From Sphingobacteriales bacterium (lineage in GTDB: Bacteria; Bacteroidota; Bacteroidia; Chitinophagales; UBA2359), in NCBI GenBank assembly GCA_016718845.1, contig JADKCK010000055.1:1-51564 (forward strand): a stretch of DNA of 51,564 nt, read 5' to 3'. The notes beneath the pieces are model-generated. The model had not been told where the DNA came from. It searched no databases and was given only the letters and a program-made list of their open reading frames with translations. Below, in pieces: positions 42,799 to 51,564 of the stretch (its first letter is position 1; every line of letters starts with the position of its first letter). The position numbers and the translations under genes are program-made.

Positions 42799-45700
42799 CA
42801 CAAGTACTTAAGTCCATATTTAGCAATGGCAAACCCGACCGCCTTGGCGGCACCAATAATTGGTTTCCGAATTTTGACGACGGCGAAGGAAGAGCCGATT
42901 TAACCCTAGCATCAGGCAACAGCAAAACCTACAGTTTTGTTACCACAGCCCCCAAAATAGGTTTTCCGTACACACCCGCCGACCTGCGTTTGCGCGTTAT
43001 AGGCTTATCCAACGATGCTGCCTACAACCCCGACCACGCTTTTACGGTGCGTGTAAACAACACCACCTATTTGCAAGAACAATTTGAGAGCTACGACAAT
43101 ACCGAATACACCGCGCAAGTATTTGCCACCGATATAGCCAACGATACCACACACGTTGTATTTGAGTCGACAGGCAATTTAGGGTATCTAAACCAAAACA
43201 CTATACCGTACCTTACACTCACCTATACCCGCCGTTTTGATTTTGGCAATCAACGCAGTTTTTTGTTTACCTTAAACAACAACGCCCAAAAGTACCTCGA
43301 AATTGTAAACTTTAACGGTGGCGATGCTCCTGTGTTGTACGACCTTACCAATGGTTTGCGCCTAATACCCAATCTGCAAAACGATACCCTTAAAATACTG
43401 CTGCCCGCTGGCAACAACACCGCCACACCCCGACAGTTGTACCTAAGCAATACCAACAGCCCCTGCACCATTGGCTGTGTAATACCCGAGTGCAACCCTG
43501 CACAATGTGTATTATACGCTATACCACACCTTACGCCCATACAATTTACCAACTTTAATAATGTAGTCAATCAGGGCAATTACATTATTATTACGCATAG
43601 CTTGCTGCGCCTTGGCAACACCGATTGGGTAACGGCATACCAAAACTACCGCGAGTCGGTGGCAGGTGGTGGATATAATGTGGTAGTGGCAGATATTGAC
43701 GAACTCTACGACCAATATTCGGCAGGCATACCCAAACATCCGCTATCAATACAGCGCTTTTTGGATGATGCAATACTACATTGGAGCATAGCGCCACAAT
43801 ATGTGTTGCTATTAGGCAAAAGCATTAGCTACAACAATTTTTCTAGTCTCTATTACAACACCAATCTAGTACCTACTTACGGTTTTGCGCCCAGCGACAA
43901 CCGCCTAACTGCCCAAAGCGACCAAAACTACTTGCCTCGTCTACCCATAGGGCGAGTAAGTGCCATAAATGGTACGCAAGTAGGTAATTATCTGCGAAAA
44001 GTAATAGATTACGAAACGCCCAAAGCCTGCACCCGACAAGCCCGCGAATGGACAAAACGAGCCATGCAAATATCTAACGCATTTAACAATGCCGAACAAA
44101 CAACCAATATGGGCTATCTGAACAATTATGCCAATGTCATCGAAAACTCAACCTACGGCGGAACAGTTAGTACTTTTGACATTTGCACCAATGGTTGTAC
44201 ACCTCCATCGGGTGGTTTCCCTGAAATAACCAACCAAATAAACGAAGGTATTGGTACACTCACTTTTTTTGGACATAGCGAAGGCTCCACTAGTTTTGGT
44301 GTTGATGAGATAAGCGACTACCCTAGCAACTATGGGCATTATCCGTTTGTGTTAAGTGGTGGTGCATTTACGGGCAATGTGCATCAATACGCTGTTACCG
44401 ACCCCAACAACTCGTTTGCTGAGCGTTATTTGCTGGCAGATAGTTTGGGCGTGATAGGTTTATTGGGGCGCACCAGTTGGACATCGCCGGGCTATCTCGA
44501 CCATTTTTTATCCAACCTACACCAACGTTTTACCACTACTAATTATGGGCAAACCATGGGTAAAAATGTGTTGAGCGTTTACCAAGATGTGTACGAAGGC
44601 GACCCCAACAACGAGGCAGCTTTTGACGAAAGCCGAAAAACTTGCTACGAAATGACCTTTGTTGGCGACCCCGCTTTGGTATTAGCAGGTGCTTATAGCC
44701 AACCCGAACTGCTAATAGAAAACAACGATACCTATACCGATGTACAACTTTTCGACCACCAAACTAACGAACTATTAGGCACAAGCATTAACAACACCCT
44801 CGACAGCATTGACCTAAAAGTACACCTTAGCAATATAGGTGCAGCCATAACAGGCAATATGGTGGTGCTTGTACAACGCGGCGTAAATGGCGGGGCATTG
44901 CAAACCATTGCCCAACAAACCATTGCCATACCCGTTGTAAGTACCAATTTGGTATTTACCGTAGCCGTTGATGCCTTAAATAATAGCGGCACTAACCAGT
45001 TTGTGGTGACAATAGACGCCAACAATCAACAAACCGAAGATTGCGAAGATAACAACCAAGTTAGTTTATTGATAGATGTAGATGCTGCACTTTGTACGGG
45101 TTTAGCTATGCCCATAATCAACGAAACACTGCCCGCAAGCATCTGTCTTAACGCCTTACCCATTACCCTATCTGCCACACCCACAGGCGGTACTTTTAGT
45201 GGTACGGGCATAACCGACAACACTTTTGCGCCTACATTGGCGGGCAACTATATCATCAACTATAGCTATACCTACCCCAATGGTTGCCAATTATCTGCCA
45301 CTAAAAACATCATTGTAGAGCCAAATGTATCGGCGGCATTTAGCAGTAACAACAACAATTTGTGTATCAACCAATCGGTATCTTTGCAAATTGACAACTA
45401 TAACCCCAATGCCACCTATCAATGGAGTTTAGACGAAGCCAATGTTGTATCAAGCAATAATAGTGGGCAAAGCGTTGTTTGGCAAACAGCAGGTATCAAA
45501 ACCGTAACGCTTACTGTTGCCTTAAATGGCTGCTCGGATACTTATACACAAACCATAACCGTAGTAGCACCTTTGGCAACACCTACTGTTGTTTGCACAA
45601 GTACATCGCTCAATACCATAAGCATTAGTTGGGATTTGGTCGAAGGAGCTACTTCTTACAACATCTACATCAACGATGCTTTAGCACAATCTGTTACCAA

Positions 45701-46094
45701 CACTAATTTTATTATTAATGGTTTAGACCAAGGCGAAACTATATTGATTGAGGTGATAGCAGTAGGTAACTCGCCCTGTGGCAACAGCGAAGTAGCTTAC
45801 CAAAGTTGTACCACACTATCTTGCCCAGACGTTAACCTAATTATCCCTTTGTTAGAAACAAACACTAATTTTTGCAAAAATGAAACCCCTACTACCTTAG
45901 TGTCCGAGCCAGCCGGCGGTGTGTTTAACATAGATGGTAATGTGGTTACAACAATAACACCCGTTTTATTATCCAACGGAGAGCATATTGTAACGGTTGA
46001 TTATGTATTAGATGATTGTTTGTACCAGCAACAGTATACCATATATATACACCCACAACCCGATGCACAAATTGTGGGCAGCTTGCAATTATAG
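42799..46094 (+). CDS. C25 gingipain-fold, PorU2-like protein, protease-like and Ig segment
   Basis: Continues the gene from 42310: DRLGGTNNWFPNFDDGEGRA and LRVIGLSNDAAYNPDHAF (beta domain), then the caspase/gingipain-like fold. That fold includes IIITHSLLRLGNTDWVTAYQ, VVVADIDELYDQYSAGIPKH, YVLLLGKSISY, LPRLPIGRVSAI and LTFFGHSEGSTSFG, the catalytic His site (codon 44274-44276). The site where C25 peptidases carry the nucleophile Cys reads PFVLSGGAFTGNV: Ala (GCA, 44364-44366) replaces Cys, so peptidase activity is doubtful. Ig-like and fibronectin-like domains follow (from about 45100: SLQIDNYNPNATYQWSL, SISWDLVEGATSYNIYIND). The frame ends at 46094 through one indel near 46060-46085. PorU2 naming is from family memory, not a search. 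Confidence 0.8.
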
Positions 46095-46570
46095 CAGGTG
46101 ATTTAGCGCAAACCCTACAGTTGGCAGATAACAGCAACTTAATAAACTATCAATGGAGCAATGGCGAGCAAACGCCCACCATAAGTGTAGGCAATGGCAC
46201 TTATACGGTAACGGTAACTAACACCAATGGTTGCACGGCTGTTAGCTTTTTTGAGGTAACACTTATACCCGATGCAGTAGCACCCGTTATCAACCCAAAC
46301 GCAAGCACAGCGGTGTTGATACCCAATGCCATAACTCCCAACAACGATGGTTATAACGATACTTGGCAACTGCCCGATTTGGGCGAACCCAACCCACCCG
46401 TACAAATTCTTGACCGACAGGGACACTTGGTTTGGAACAGCCAAGCCTATCAAAACAATTTTGATGGACGCGATAATCAACAACAAACCCTATCTGCCAA
46501 TACCTATTATTATGTTATTAGGCTACTAAAAAGCAAAACAATAAGTGGTAGTTTAACTATTGTACGATAA
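46050..46570 (+). CDS. C25-like protein, C-terminal segment with T9SS type B (CHU_C) sorting domain
   Basis: Third frame of the gene at 42310. After AIIAGDLAQTLQLADNSNLI comes an Ig-like end (NYQWSNGEQTPTISV, GTYTVTVTNTNGC). Then the gliding-motility-associated CHU_C domain begins IPNAITPNNDGYNDTWQLPD, followed by VQILDRQGHLVWNSQAYQNN, FDGRDNQQQTLSANTYYYVI and SGSLTIVR. This domain directs export by the type IX system (type B signal). The exact join to the preceding frame is within 46060-46085. The gene ends 9 bp before a long perfect terminator hairpin. Confidence 0.88.
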
Positions 46571-46579
46571 TCCACCAAC

Positions 46580-46629
46580 AAAAAAAGTTCGAGGCTTTAG
46601 CTAATTAGCTAAAGCCTCGAACTTTTTTT
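46580..46629 (+). terminator. Long perfect terminator hairpin
   Basis: aaaaaagttcgaggctttagct pairs with agctaaagcctcgaactttttt around a 4-base AATT centre, an almost unbroken 50-bp palindrome directly after the C25-like gene. Confidence 0.95.
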
Positions 46630-46730
46630 TAGACCTTTGTAGCCCAAACACTTTATCTGCTTAACACCAATTTGGTGCGTTCTACTATTTTATCATCTTG
46701 CACTATTGCCACCAGTGTTTATGGTACGCT

Positions 46731-47247
46731 GATTTATCATGATTGGTCATGATTTTCAATCTGCGTGCTATTGCGTTTTGCGTTTCGCGTTTCGCGTTTC
46801 GGCTACGCTCAACGTGACGCGCTCAACGTGACATGCCGCCCTTTCATCTGCGTAACCCGCCACGCGGCGTTTTTGCGTTTGCGTTTCGCGTTTCGGCTAC
46901 GCTCAACGTGACAGGCAATCAACGTGACATGGGTGACATTTTCATGATTTTCAATCTGCGTAAATCATGATCATCATGACCAATCTGCGTGCTATGTGTT
47001 TTGCGTTTTGCGTTTTGCGTTTCGGCTACGCTCAACGTGACATGCAATCAACGTGACATGGGTGACATTTTCATAATTTTCAATCTGCGTAAATCATGAT
47101 GACCAATCTGCGTGCTATGTGTTTTGCGTTTTGCGTTTCGCGTTTCGGCTACGCTCAACGTGACAGGCAATCAACGACAGGTGACATTTTCATGATTTTA
47201 AATCTGCGTAAATCATGATCATCATGACCAATCTGCGTGCTATTGTG
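46731..47247. repeat. Four copies of a ~120-150-bp intergenic repeat
   Basis: Each copy has the order aatctgcgtgctat, gttttgcgtttcgcgtttcg, gctacgctcaacgtgaca, (g)caatcaacgtgacatgg, gtgacattttcatgat, and aatctgcgtaaatcatgatc. Copies start near 46758, 46870, 46989 and 47111 and vary in small indels. A fifth copy lies at 51057-51240 in the same orientation. Nothing else is recognised in 46630-47253. Confidence 0.9.
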
Positions 47248-47253
47248 TTTCGA

Positions 47254-49110
47254 CTACTTAACAATTACTAATTTATCTTGCAATACAATACTTCCGTCAA
47301 TGGTGGCTGTATACACATACATACCTACTGGGTAATTAGCTGTATTAAATTGGTAGGTACCTGTGCTTGTTAGGTGCGTTTGTTCAATTTTACGCCCGGT
47401 ATAGTCGTAAATGCTTAGGGTAGCTATTTCTTGGTTGTTTAAGTTGTAGTTTAATTGGCTTTGTTGTGTGCTTGGGTTGGGTACAAATGCACTTATTTTG
47501 TTGCTTACAACAGTCCCATCATTCACCGTAATGCCTATACCGGTTGGTAGGTTATACACCATTAGGCTTTGGGTGGTATTGGTGACAATGGCAGGGTTAA
47601 AATCGAAATAGATGTGGGCGGTATTGGCAATAAGCGTATTGTCGGGTACGGGTGTTTGTGCCTTAATGCCGTACATCAAATAGCCGTGACTGCGCGGCTC
47701 GTTGGTGGTGCTGTCGGGTAGCAAAATATGGTTGAATTTAAACTCCACCAAACCCGACTCATTGCGTATTACCTGCATGGGGTGGCTGCTTGTGATGGGG
47801 CGGAAAGTACTGCGGTCGAGATAATTGGATAGGGTGTCGGCGATGATGATGTTAAACGCCGTATCGTTGCCCGTATTTTGGAAACGAATGGTATAGATGA
47901 GTTCATCGTTGTTGATAAGGGTATAATGCTGCTCGCCAATACCTGCCGGATACACTTGTTTGTCGTTGGGGTCATAACTACATACTACCACTGTGCGGTA
48001 GCCAAAGGCGTTTTGGTCGGTTTGTTCGCCATTGGTGTTAAACGAAGTAACAGAGGCAAGGGTTGATAGGGTATCGCCCATAGAGTTAAAATCGGGGATA
48101 TGAAACTGCACCGTAAATTGGCTTTGTTGAGTAGGCAATAGGTTGTTGGTGTGCCAATAAATTTTGCCCTGTGTGCTGATAGAATCAGGCTCGGGTGTGG
48201 CACTTATGTATGTTAGTTGCTCGTCGGGTTGCAGGCTAACAATACTTAGTGGCTCAATGGTAGTACCTTCGTTTATTACGGTAAGGTAATAAGGCACTGT
48301 CCAATTGCAGCGATTGATGTCGGCACTTAAATAGGGTTCTATGTCGGGGTTTAGGGTATTGGGATAGATGCCAAAATTGTTGTTGTTGCTATACCCACCT
48401 TCATCAATAGTAATAGTTTGAGAGGTAGGTGTAGTTGCCGCCCAGTTGTTGGGTACGGTGTAGCTTAGGGTATAGGTGCCTGCTGTTTCGGTATAATAAG
48501 CAAAAACGCCATTAGCATTTGCATACGAGTAGGTAGTTCCGGGATTAATGGCAGTACCTTGGCTGGACAAACCGTAGTCTCCGGCATCAAGTACGCCATT
48601 TTGATTGGTATCGTAAAACACTGTTCCACTAATGTGTGGGTTATTGAGTAAGTTTTCGTACCAAGCTATTTTATTGTCATATTGGGAAGCTGATAGCACA
48701 TCTATATCTCCATCATTGTCCAAATCGGCGGCATAGACAGAGGTTGCACCATCGGCATCCGTAGTGATGATTTGCTGCGTACTGAAGTTACCGCTTCCAT
48801 CGTTTTCGTACCAAGCTATTTTGTTGTCCCAATAAGAAGCTGACAACACGTCTATATCTCCATCGTTATCCAAATCGGCGGCATAGACGGAGATTGCATA
48901 ATAGGCATCCGTAGTGATGATTTGCTGTGTGCCGAAGTTACCGCTTCCATCGTTTTCGTACCAAGCTATTTTGTTGTCACCATAAGAAGCTGACAGTACG
49001 TCCATATCTCCATCATTATCCAAATCGGCGGCATAGACGGAATTTGCTCCATAGGCAGCCGTAGTGATGATTTGCTGGGTACCGAAGTTACCGCTACCAT
49101 CGTTTTCGTA
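47254..49110 (-). CDS. FG-GAP/VCBS repeat protein with DUF7619 and T9SS type A domain, C-terminal segment
   Basis: Three 50-residue FG-GAP/VCBS units (YAADLDNDGDMDVLSAS, DNKIAWYENDGSGNF) with DxDxDxD calcium loops. Next is an SdrD_B-like module (ISGTVFYDTNQNGVLDAGDY), then a domain of the DUF7619 type (SYDPNDKQVYPAGI, YTIRFQNTGNDTAFNI, LPDSTTNEPRSHGYLMYGI, IYFDFNPAIVTNTTQ). A type A T9SS sorting domain ends it (FVPNPSTQQSQLNYNLN, LSIYDYTGRKIEQ, YPVGMYVYTATIDG, LQDKLVIVK). The segment is open from about 49110 down to 47254; the gene start is at 50817. Predicted to be secreted and surface-attached through T9SS. Similar proteins in Bacteroidota form integrin-like propellers from FG-GAP repeats. 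No enzymatic domain. Confidence 0.85.
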   Translation of the reverse strand, partial: YENDGSGNFGTQQIITTAAYGANSVYAADLDNDGDMDVLSASYGDNKIAWYENDGSGNFGTQQIITTDAYYAISVYAADLDNDGDIDVLSASYWDNKIAWYENDGSGNFSTQQIITTDADGATSVYAADLDNDGDIDVLSASQYDNKIAWYENLLNNPHISGTVFYDTNQNGVLDAGDYGLSSQGTAINPGTTYSYANANGVFAYYTETAGTYTLSYTVPNNWAATTPTSQTITIDEGGYSNNNNFGIYPNTLNPDIEPYLSADINRCNWTVPYYLTVINEGTTIEPLSIVSLQPDEQLTYISATPEPDSISTQGKIYWHTNNLLPTQQSQFTVQFHIPDFNSMGDTLSTLASVTSFNTNGEQTDQNAFGYRTVVVCSYDPNDKQVYPAGIGEQHYTLINNDELIYTIRFQNTGNDTAFNIIIADTLSNYLDRSTFRPITSSHPMQVIRNESGLVEFKFNHILLPDSTTNEPRSHGYLMYGIKAQTPVPDNTLIANTAHIYFDFNPAIVTNTTQSLMVYNLPTGIGITVNDGTVVSNKISAFVPNPSTQQSQLNYNLNNQEIATLSIYDYTGRKIEQTHLTSTGTYQFNTANYPVGMYVYTATIDGSIVLQDKLVIVK

Positions 49111-50700
49111 CCAAGCTATTTTGTTGTCATCTCGGAAGCCGACAATACGTCCATATCTCCATCATTGTCCAAATCGGCGGCATAGACAGATTGTGCGTAA
49201 TGGCATCGGTAGTGATGATTTGCTGTATGCCGAAGTTACCGCTACCATCGTTTTCATACCAAGCTATTTTGTTGTCACCATAAGAAGCTGACAGCACATC
49301 TATATCTCCATCATTGTCCAAATCGGCGGCATAAACAGATTTTGCATAATTGGCATCCGTAGTGATGATTTGCTGAGTGCCGAAGTTACCGCTTCCATCG
49401 TTTTCGTACCAAGCTATTTGTAGTCGTATCTAGATGCTGACAATACATCCATATCTCCATCATTGTCCAAATCGGCGGCATATACGGAGGTTGCACCATT
49501 GGCATCCGTAGTGATGATTTGTTGGGTACCGAAGTTGCCGCTACCATCGTTTTCGTACCAAGCTATTTTGTCGTCACCAGAAGAAGCTGACAGTACATCC
49601 ATATCTCCATCATTGTCCAAGTCGGCGGCATAGACAGATTTTGGGTAATCGGCAGCCATAGTGATGATTTGTTGGGAGCCAAAGTTGCCGCTACCATCGT
49701 TTTCGTACCAAGCTATTTTATTGTCATTTTAAGAAGCCGACAGCACATCTATATCTCCATCATTGTCCAAATCGGCGGCATAAACAGATCTTGCACCAAG
49801 TACAGATGCAGTGATGATTTGTTGGGTGCCAAAGTTACCGCTGCCATCGTTTTCGTACCAAGCTATTTTGTTGTCATAATAAGAAGCTGACAGCACATCT
49901 ATATCTCCATCATTGTCCAAATCGGCGGCATAGACAGATTGTGCGTATCGGCATCCGTAGTGATGATTTGTTGGGTGCCAAAGTTACCGCTGCCATCGTT
50001 TTCGTACCAAGCTATTTTGTCGTCACCTTCAGAAGCCGACAGCACGTCTATATCTCCATCATTGTCCAAATCGGCGGCATAAACGGAGGTTGCACCAATG
50101 GCATCCGTAGTGATGATTTGCTGTGTGCCGAAGTTACCGCTTCCATCGTTTTCGTACCAAGCTATTTTGTTGTCACCATAAGAAGCTGACAGTACGTCCA
50201 TATCTCCATCATTATCCAAATCGGCGGCATAAACAGATATTGCATTAAAAGCATTCGTAGTGATGATTTGTTGGGTGCCAAAATTTCCGCTACCATCGTT
50301 TTCGTACCAAGCTATTTTGTCGTCCCAATAAGAATTCGACAGTACATCTATATCTCCATCGTTGTCCAAATCGGCGGCATAAACAGATTGTGCATTAATG
50401 GCATCCGTAGTGATGATTTGTTGAGTACCGAAGTTTCCGCTACCATCGTTTTCGTACCAAGCTATTTTGTTGTCACCAAAGAAGCTGACAGTACGTCTAT
50501 ATCTCCATCGTTGTCCAAATCGGCGGCATAGACAGATGTGCACCAATCGGCATCCGTAGTGATGATTTGCTGCGTACCAAAGTTACCGCTACCCTCGTTT
50601 TCGTACCAAGCTATTTTGTCGTCATAATAAGAAGCCGACAGCATATCCATATCTCCATCGTTGTCCAAATCGGCGGCGTGGACATCAGTTGCACCAATGT
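48653..50700 (-). repeat. Fourteen 150-bp tandem repeats (FG-GAP units)
   Basis: The string ttttcgtacc (one copy ttttcatacc) recurs from 48653 to 50598 at spacings 150, 150, 150, 148, 150, 149, 150, 150, 149, 150, 150, 150 and 149. Copies are about 90% alike. Spacings below 150 locate the single-base deletions. Confidence 0.95.
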
Positions 50701-50817
50701 TAGGGTTTCTTGAATGATTTGCTGGTTGCCAAAGGTGGTTTGGGCTTTTAGGGGCAGGGGTGCTGCTAATAGGCTAAGTAGCAGGGTGTAAAACAGGGTG
50801 TTTGTTGGTGTTTTCAT
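49111..50817 (-). pseudogene. FG-GAP/VCBS repeat protein, N-terminal part, broken by several lesions
   Basis: The start at 50817 opens a signal peptide (KTPTNTLFYTLLLSLLAAPL, then PLKAQ) followed by TTFGNQQIIQ and the first repeat. The frame is lost near 50700, and again in the repeat intervals 50449-50598, 49850-49999 and 49401-49550 (149 bp each instead of 150) and 49103-49251 (148 bp). An in-frame TAA also occurs at 49729-49731 (S-A-S-stop-N-D-N-K, where sister units have Tyr). Every piece between lesions encodes intact FG-GAP units, so decay or error is recent. The parent is a ~1,185-residue secreted protein continuing into the 47254-49110 segment. Confidence 0.8.
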
Positions 50818-50884
50818 GTTAAAATAATGAATTGGTTAAGGCATAGCTTGTTCTATGCCATCTGTTTAATTGTTTATTAAACGG

Positions 50885-50892
50885 CAAAAGTA
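50885..50892 (-). promoter_or_regulatory. -7 box of the FG-GAP protein gene
   Basis: The minus strand reads TACTTTTG (TAnnTTTG), 68 bp before the start at 50817. Confidence 0.6.
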
Positions 50893-50977
50893 CAAACTAT
50901 TTTTTTAAAAAACAATTTTGTGGGCTTCGGGCTGTTAAATTTAGCCTATCGGCTTTGCATACAGAGATAAAAACAAA

Positions 50978-51023
50978 AAACACAGCCGACATAGAGAGAA
51001 AAAACTCTGTGTCGGCTGTGTTT
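50978..51023. terminator. Hairpin, probably the terminator of the dockerin-like gene
   Basis: Arms aaacacagccgaca (50978-50991) and tgtcggctgtgttt (51010-51023) pair perfectly, with an inner tagag/ctctg extension. A related degenerate text occurs near 41912-42000. Confidence 0.7.
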
Positions 51024-51056
51024 GGGCTGTTGGCTATCGGCTGTCCGCCTCCGTTT

Positions 51057-51240
51057 GCGTGCTATGTGTTTTGCGTTTTGCGTTTTGCGTTTCGCGTTTC
51101 GGCTACGCTCAACGTGACATGCAATCAACGTGACATGGGTGACATTTTCATGATTTTCAATCTGCGTAAATCATGATCATCATGAGCAATCTGCGTGATA
51201 TGTGTTTATGGCACGCAGATTGGTCATGATTAGTAATGAT
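51057..51240. repeat. Fifth copy of the intergenic repeat
   Basis: Same order of motifs as at 46731-47247 (ttgcgtttcgcgtttcggct, caacgtgacatgggtgacat, aatctgcgtaaatcatgatc) in the same orientation. With that array it flanks the FG-GAP gene on both sides. Beyond it, 51250-51300 has short catcactacatcac-type repeats. Confidence 0.9.
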
Positions 51241-51306
51241 TAGTCATGATTTTTCCCCCACATCACTACATCACAACATCGCTACATCACAATATCTCCA
51301 CATTCC

Positions 51307-51564
51307 TCAATATCGCACCAAAGTTACCCCAATAGCGCCAGCACTAGAACGGTAAAGGTCAAAATCTTTTATGGTTACTCTGCCATCTAGGTTAAAATCG
51401 GCGCTTAGGTAGCCCACTAGTTGGGGTAGCTGCGTAACAAATACGTTGTAGTCGGTAAAAGTTACCGAGCCGTTGGCATTGGCATCGGCGGCTTTGGTGG
51501 CACCCGTATTGGTGGCAACGGTTGTTAATTGCGACGCCCCACCGTTTACGTTGGCAGCAAGGGT
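51307..51564 (-). CDS. C-terminus of a secreted protein with a dockerin-like domain (partial)
   Basis: 86 codons visible; the start lies beyond the right edge. The sequence ends with two calcium-binding-type segments of the dockerin kind: DANANGSVTFTDYNVFVTQL and, after LVGYLSADF, NLDGRVTIKDFDLYRSSAGA. The tail is IGVTLVRY. Such domains close many Bacteroidota surface proteins and are often linked to glycoside- or repeat-rich exoproteins; a type IX signal is not obvious here. The stop is at 51307-51309. What the rest encodes cannot be told. Confidence 0.75.
   Translation of the reverse strand, partial: TLAANVNGGASQLTTVATNTGATKAADANANGSVTFTDYNVFVTQLPQLVGYLSADFNLDGRVTIKDFDLYRSSAGAIGVTLVRY

Noticed and set aside
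46731..47247. CRISPR-like or integron attC array
   Set aside because: Repeat units are degenerate along their whole length and do not alternate with unique sequence; no integrase or cassette genes.

Overview
The window reads as a chromosomal contig of an uncultured Bacteroidota bacterium, probably of the Chitinophagia/Saprospiria side of the phylum. The evidence is: promoters of the TAnnTTTG type, SusC/FecA-like TonB receptors with carboxypeptidase-like N-termini, a DUF4249 lipoprotein, DUF6089, a bamA operon with several ompH/skp copies, type IX secretion (T9SS) sorting domains of type A and type B (CHU_C), and very large Ig-like repeat surface proteins.

Layout. 1-12.35 kb (minus): one giant Ig-like-repeat secreted protein running off the left edge, preceded by a small secreted protein whose stop lies 4 bp before the giant start. 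13.7-21.0 kb (minus): envelope biogenesis genes in the order DUF6089, uppS, Rpn-type nuclease, bamA, ompH, ompH, ompH; the Rpn gene looks like an intruder in this otherwise conserved block. 21.3 kb: tRNA-Glu(TTC). 21.5-21.9 kb: non-coding, with a palindromic repeat and a block with GNRA-tetraloop hairpins that may be a group II intron remnant. 22.1-31.3 kb: pncA, a TonB receptor preceded by an 89-bp tandem repeat, mutS (split by one extra T), purQ, a small T9SS cargo protein, and a zinc-less sirtuin. 31.4-37.1 kb: an SLC13 carrier, then a minus-strand operon of TonB receptor, PD-(D/E)XK-like protein and DUF4249. 37.5-41.7 kb: the most unusual stretch, where a short cassette (hairpin, TACCTTTG promoter, start codon, first residues MSKYQ) recurs four times. 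Two copies drive very short orphan RHS-core tips, each followed by an ATGA-overlapping small membrane protein (toxin/immunity-like, function unproven). The other two stand before a lipoprotein beta-propeller and before a protein of six ~36-aa repeats. 42.3-46.6 kb: a gingipain-fold (C25/PorU2-like) T9SS protein whose expected catalytic Cys is Ala. 46.7-51.2 kb: a 14 x 150-bp FG-GAP/VCBS repeat gene flanked by direct repeats. Right edge: the C-terminus of a dockerin-like protein.

Many genes carry single-base indels, often in homopolymers (mutS T6, small protein A7, TonB receptor A5, giant adhesin G3/G4), and one adhesin stretch carries a compensating pair. This pattern fits uncorrected sequencing error at least as well as real decay. 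Gene fragments are therefore described with their likely reconstructed parent. Lesions are densest in the VCBS gene (several frameshifts plus an in-frame stop).

All family names come from motif recognition by eye; no database search was run.
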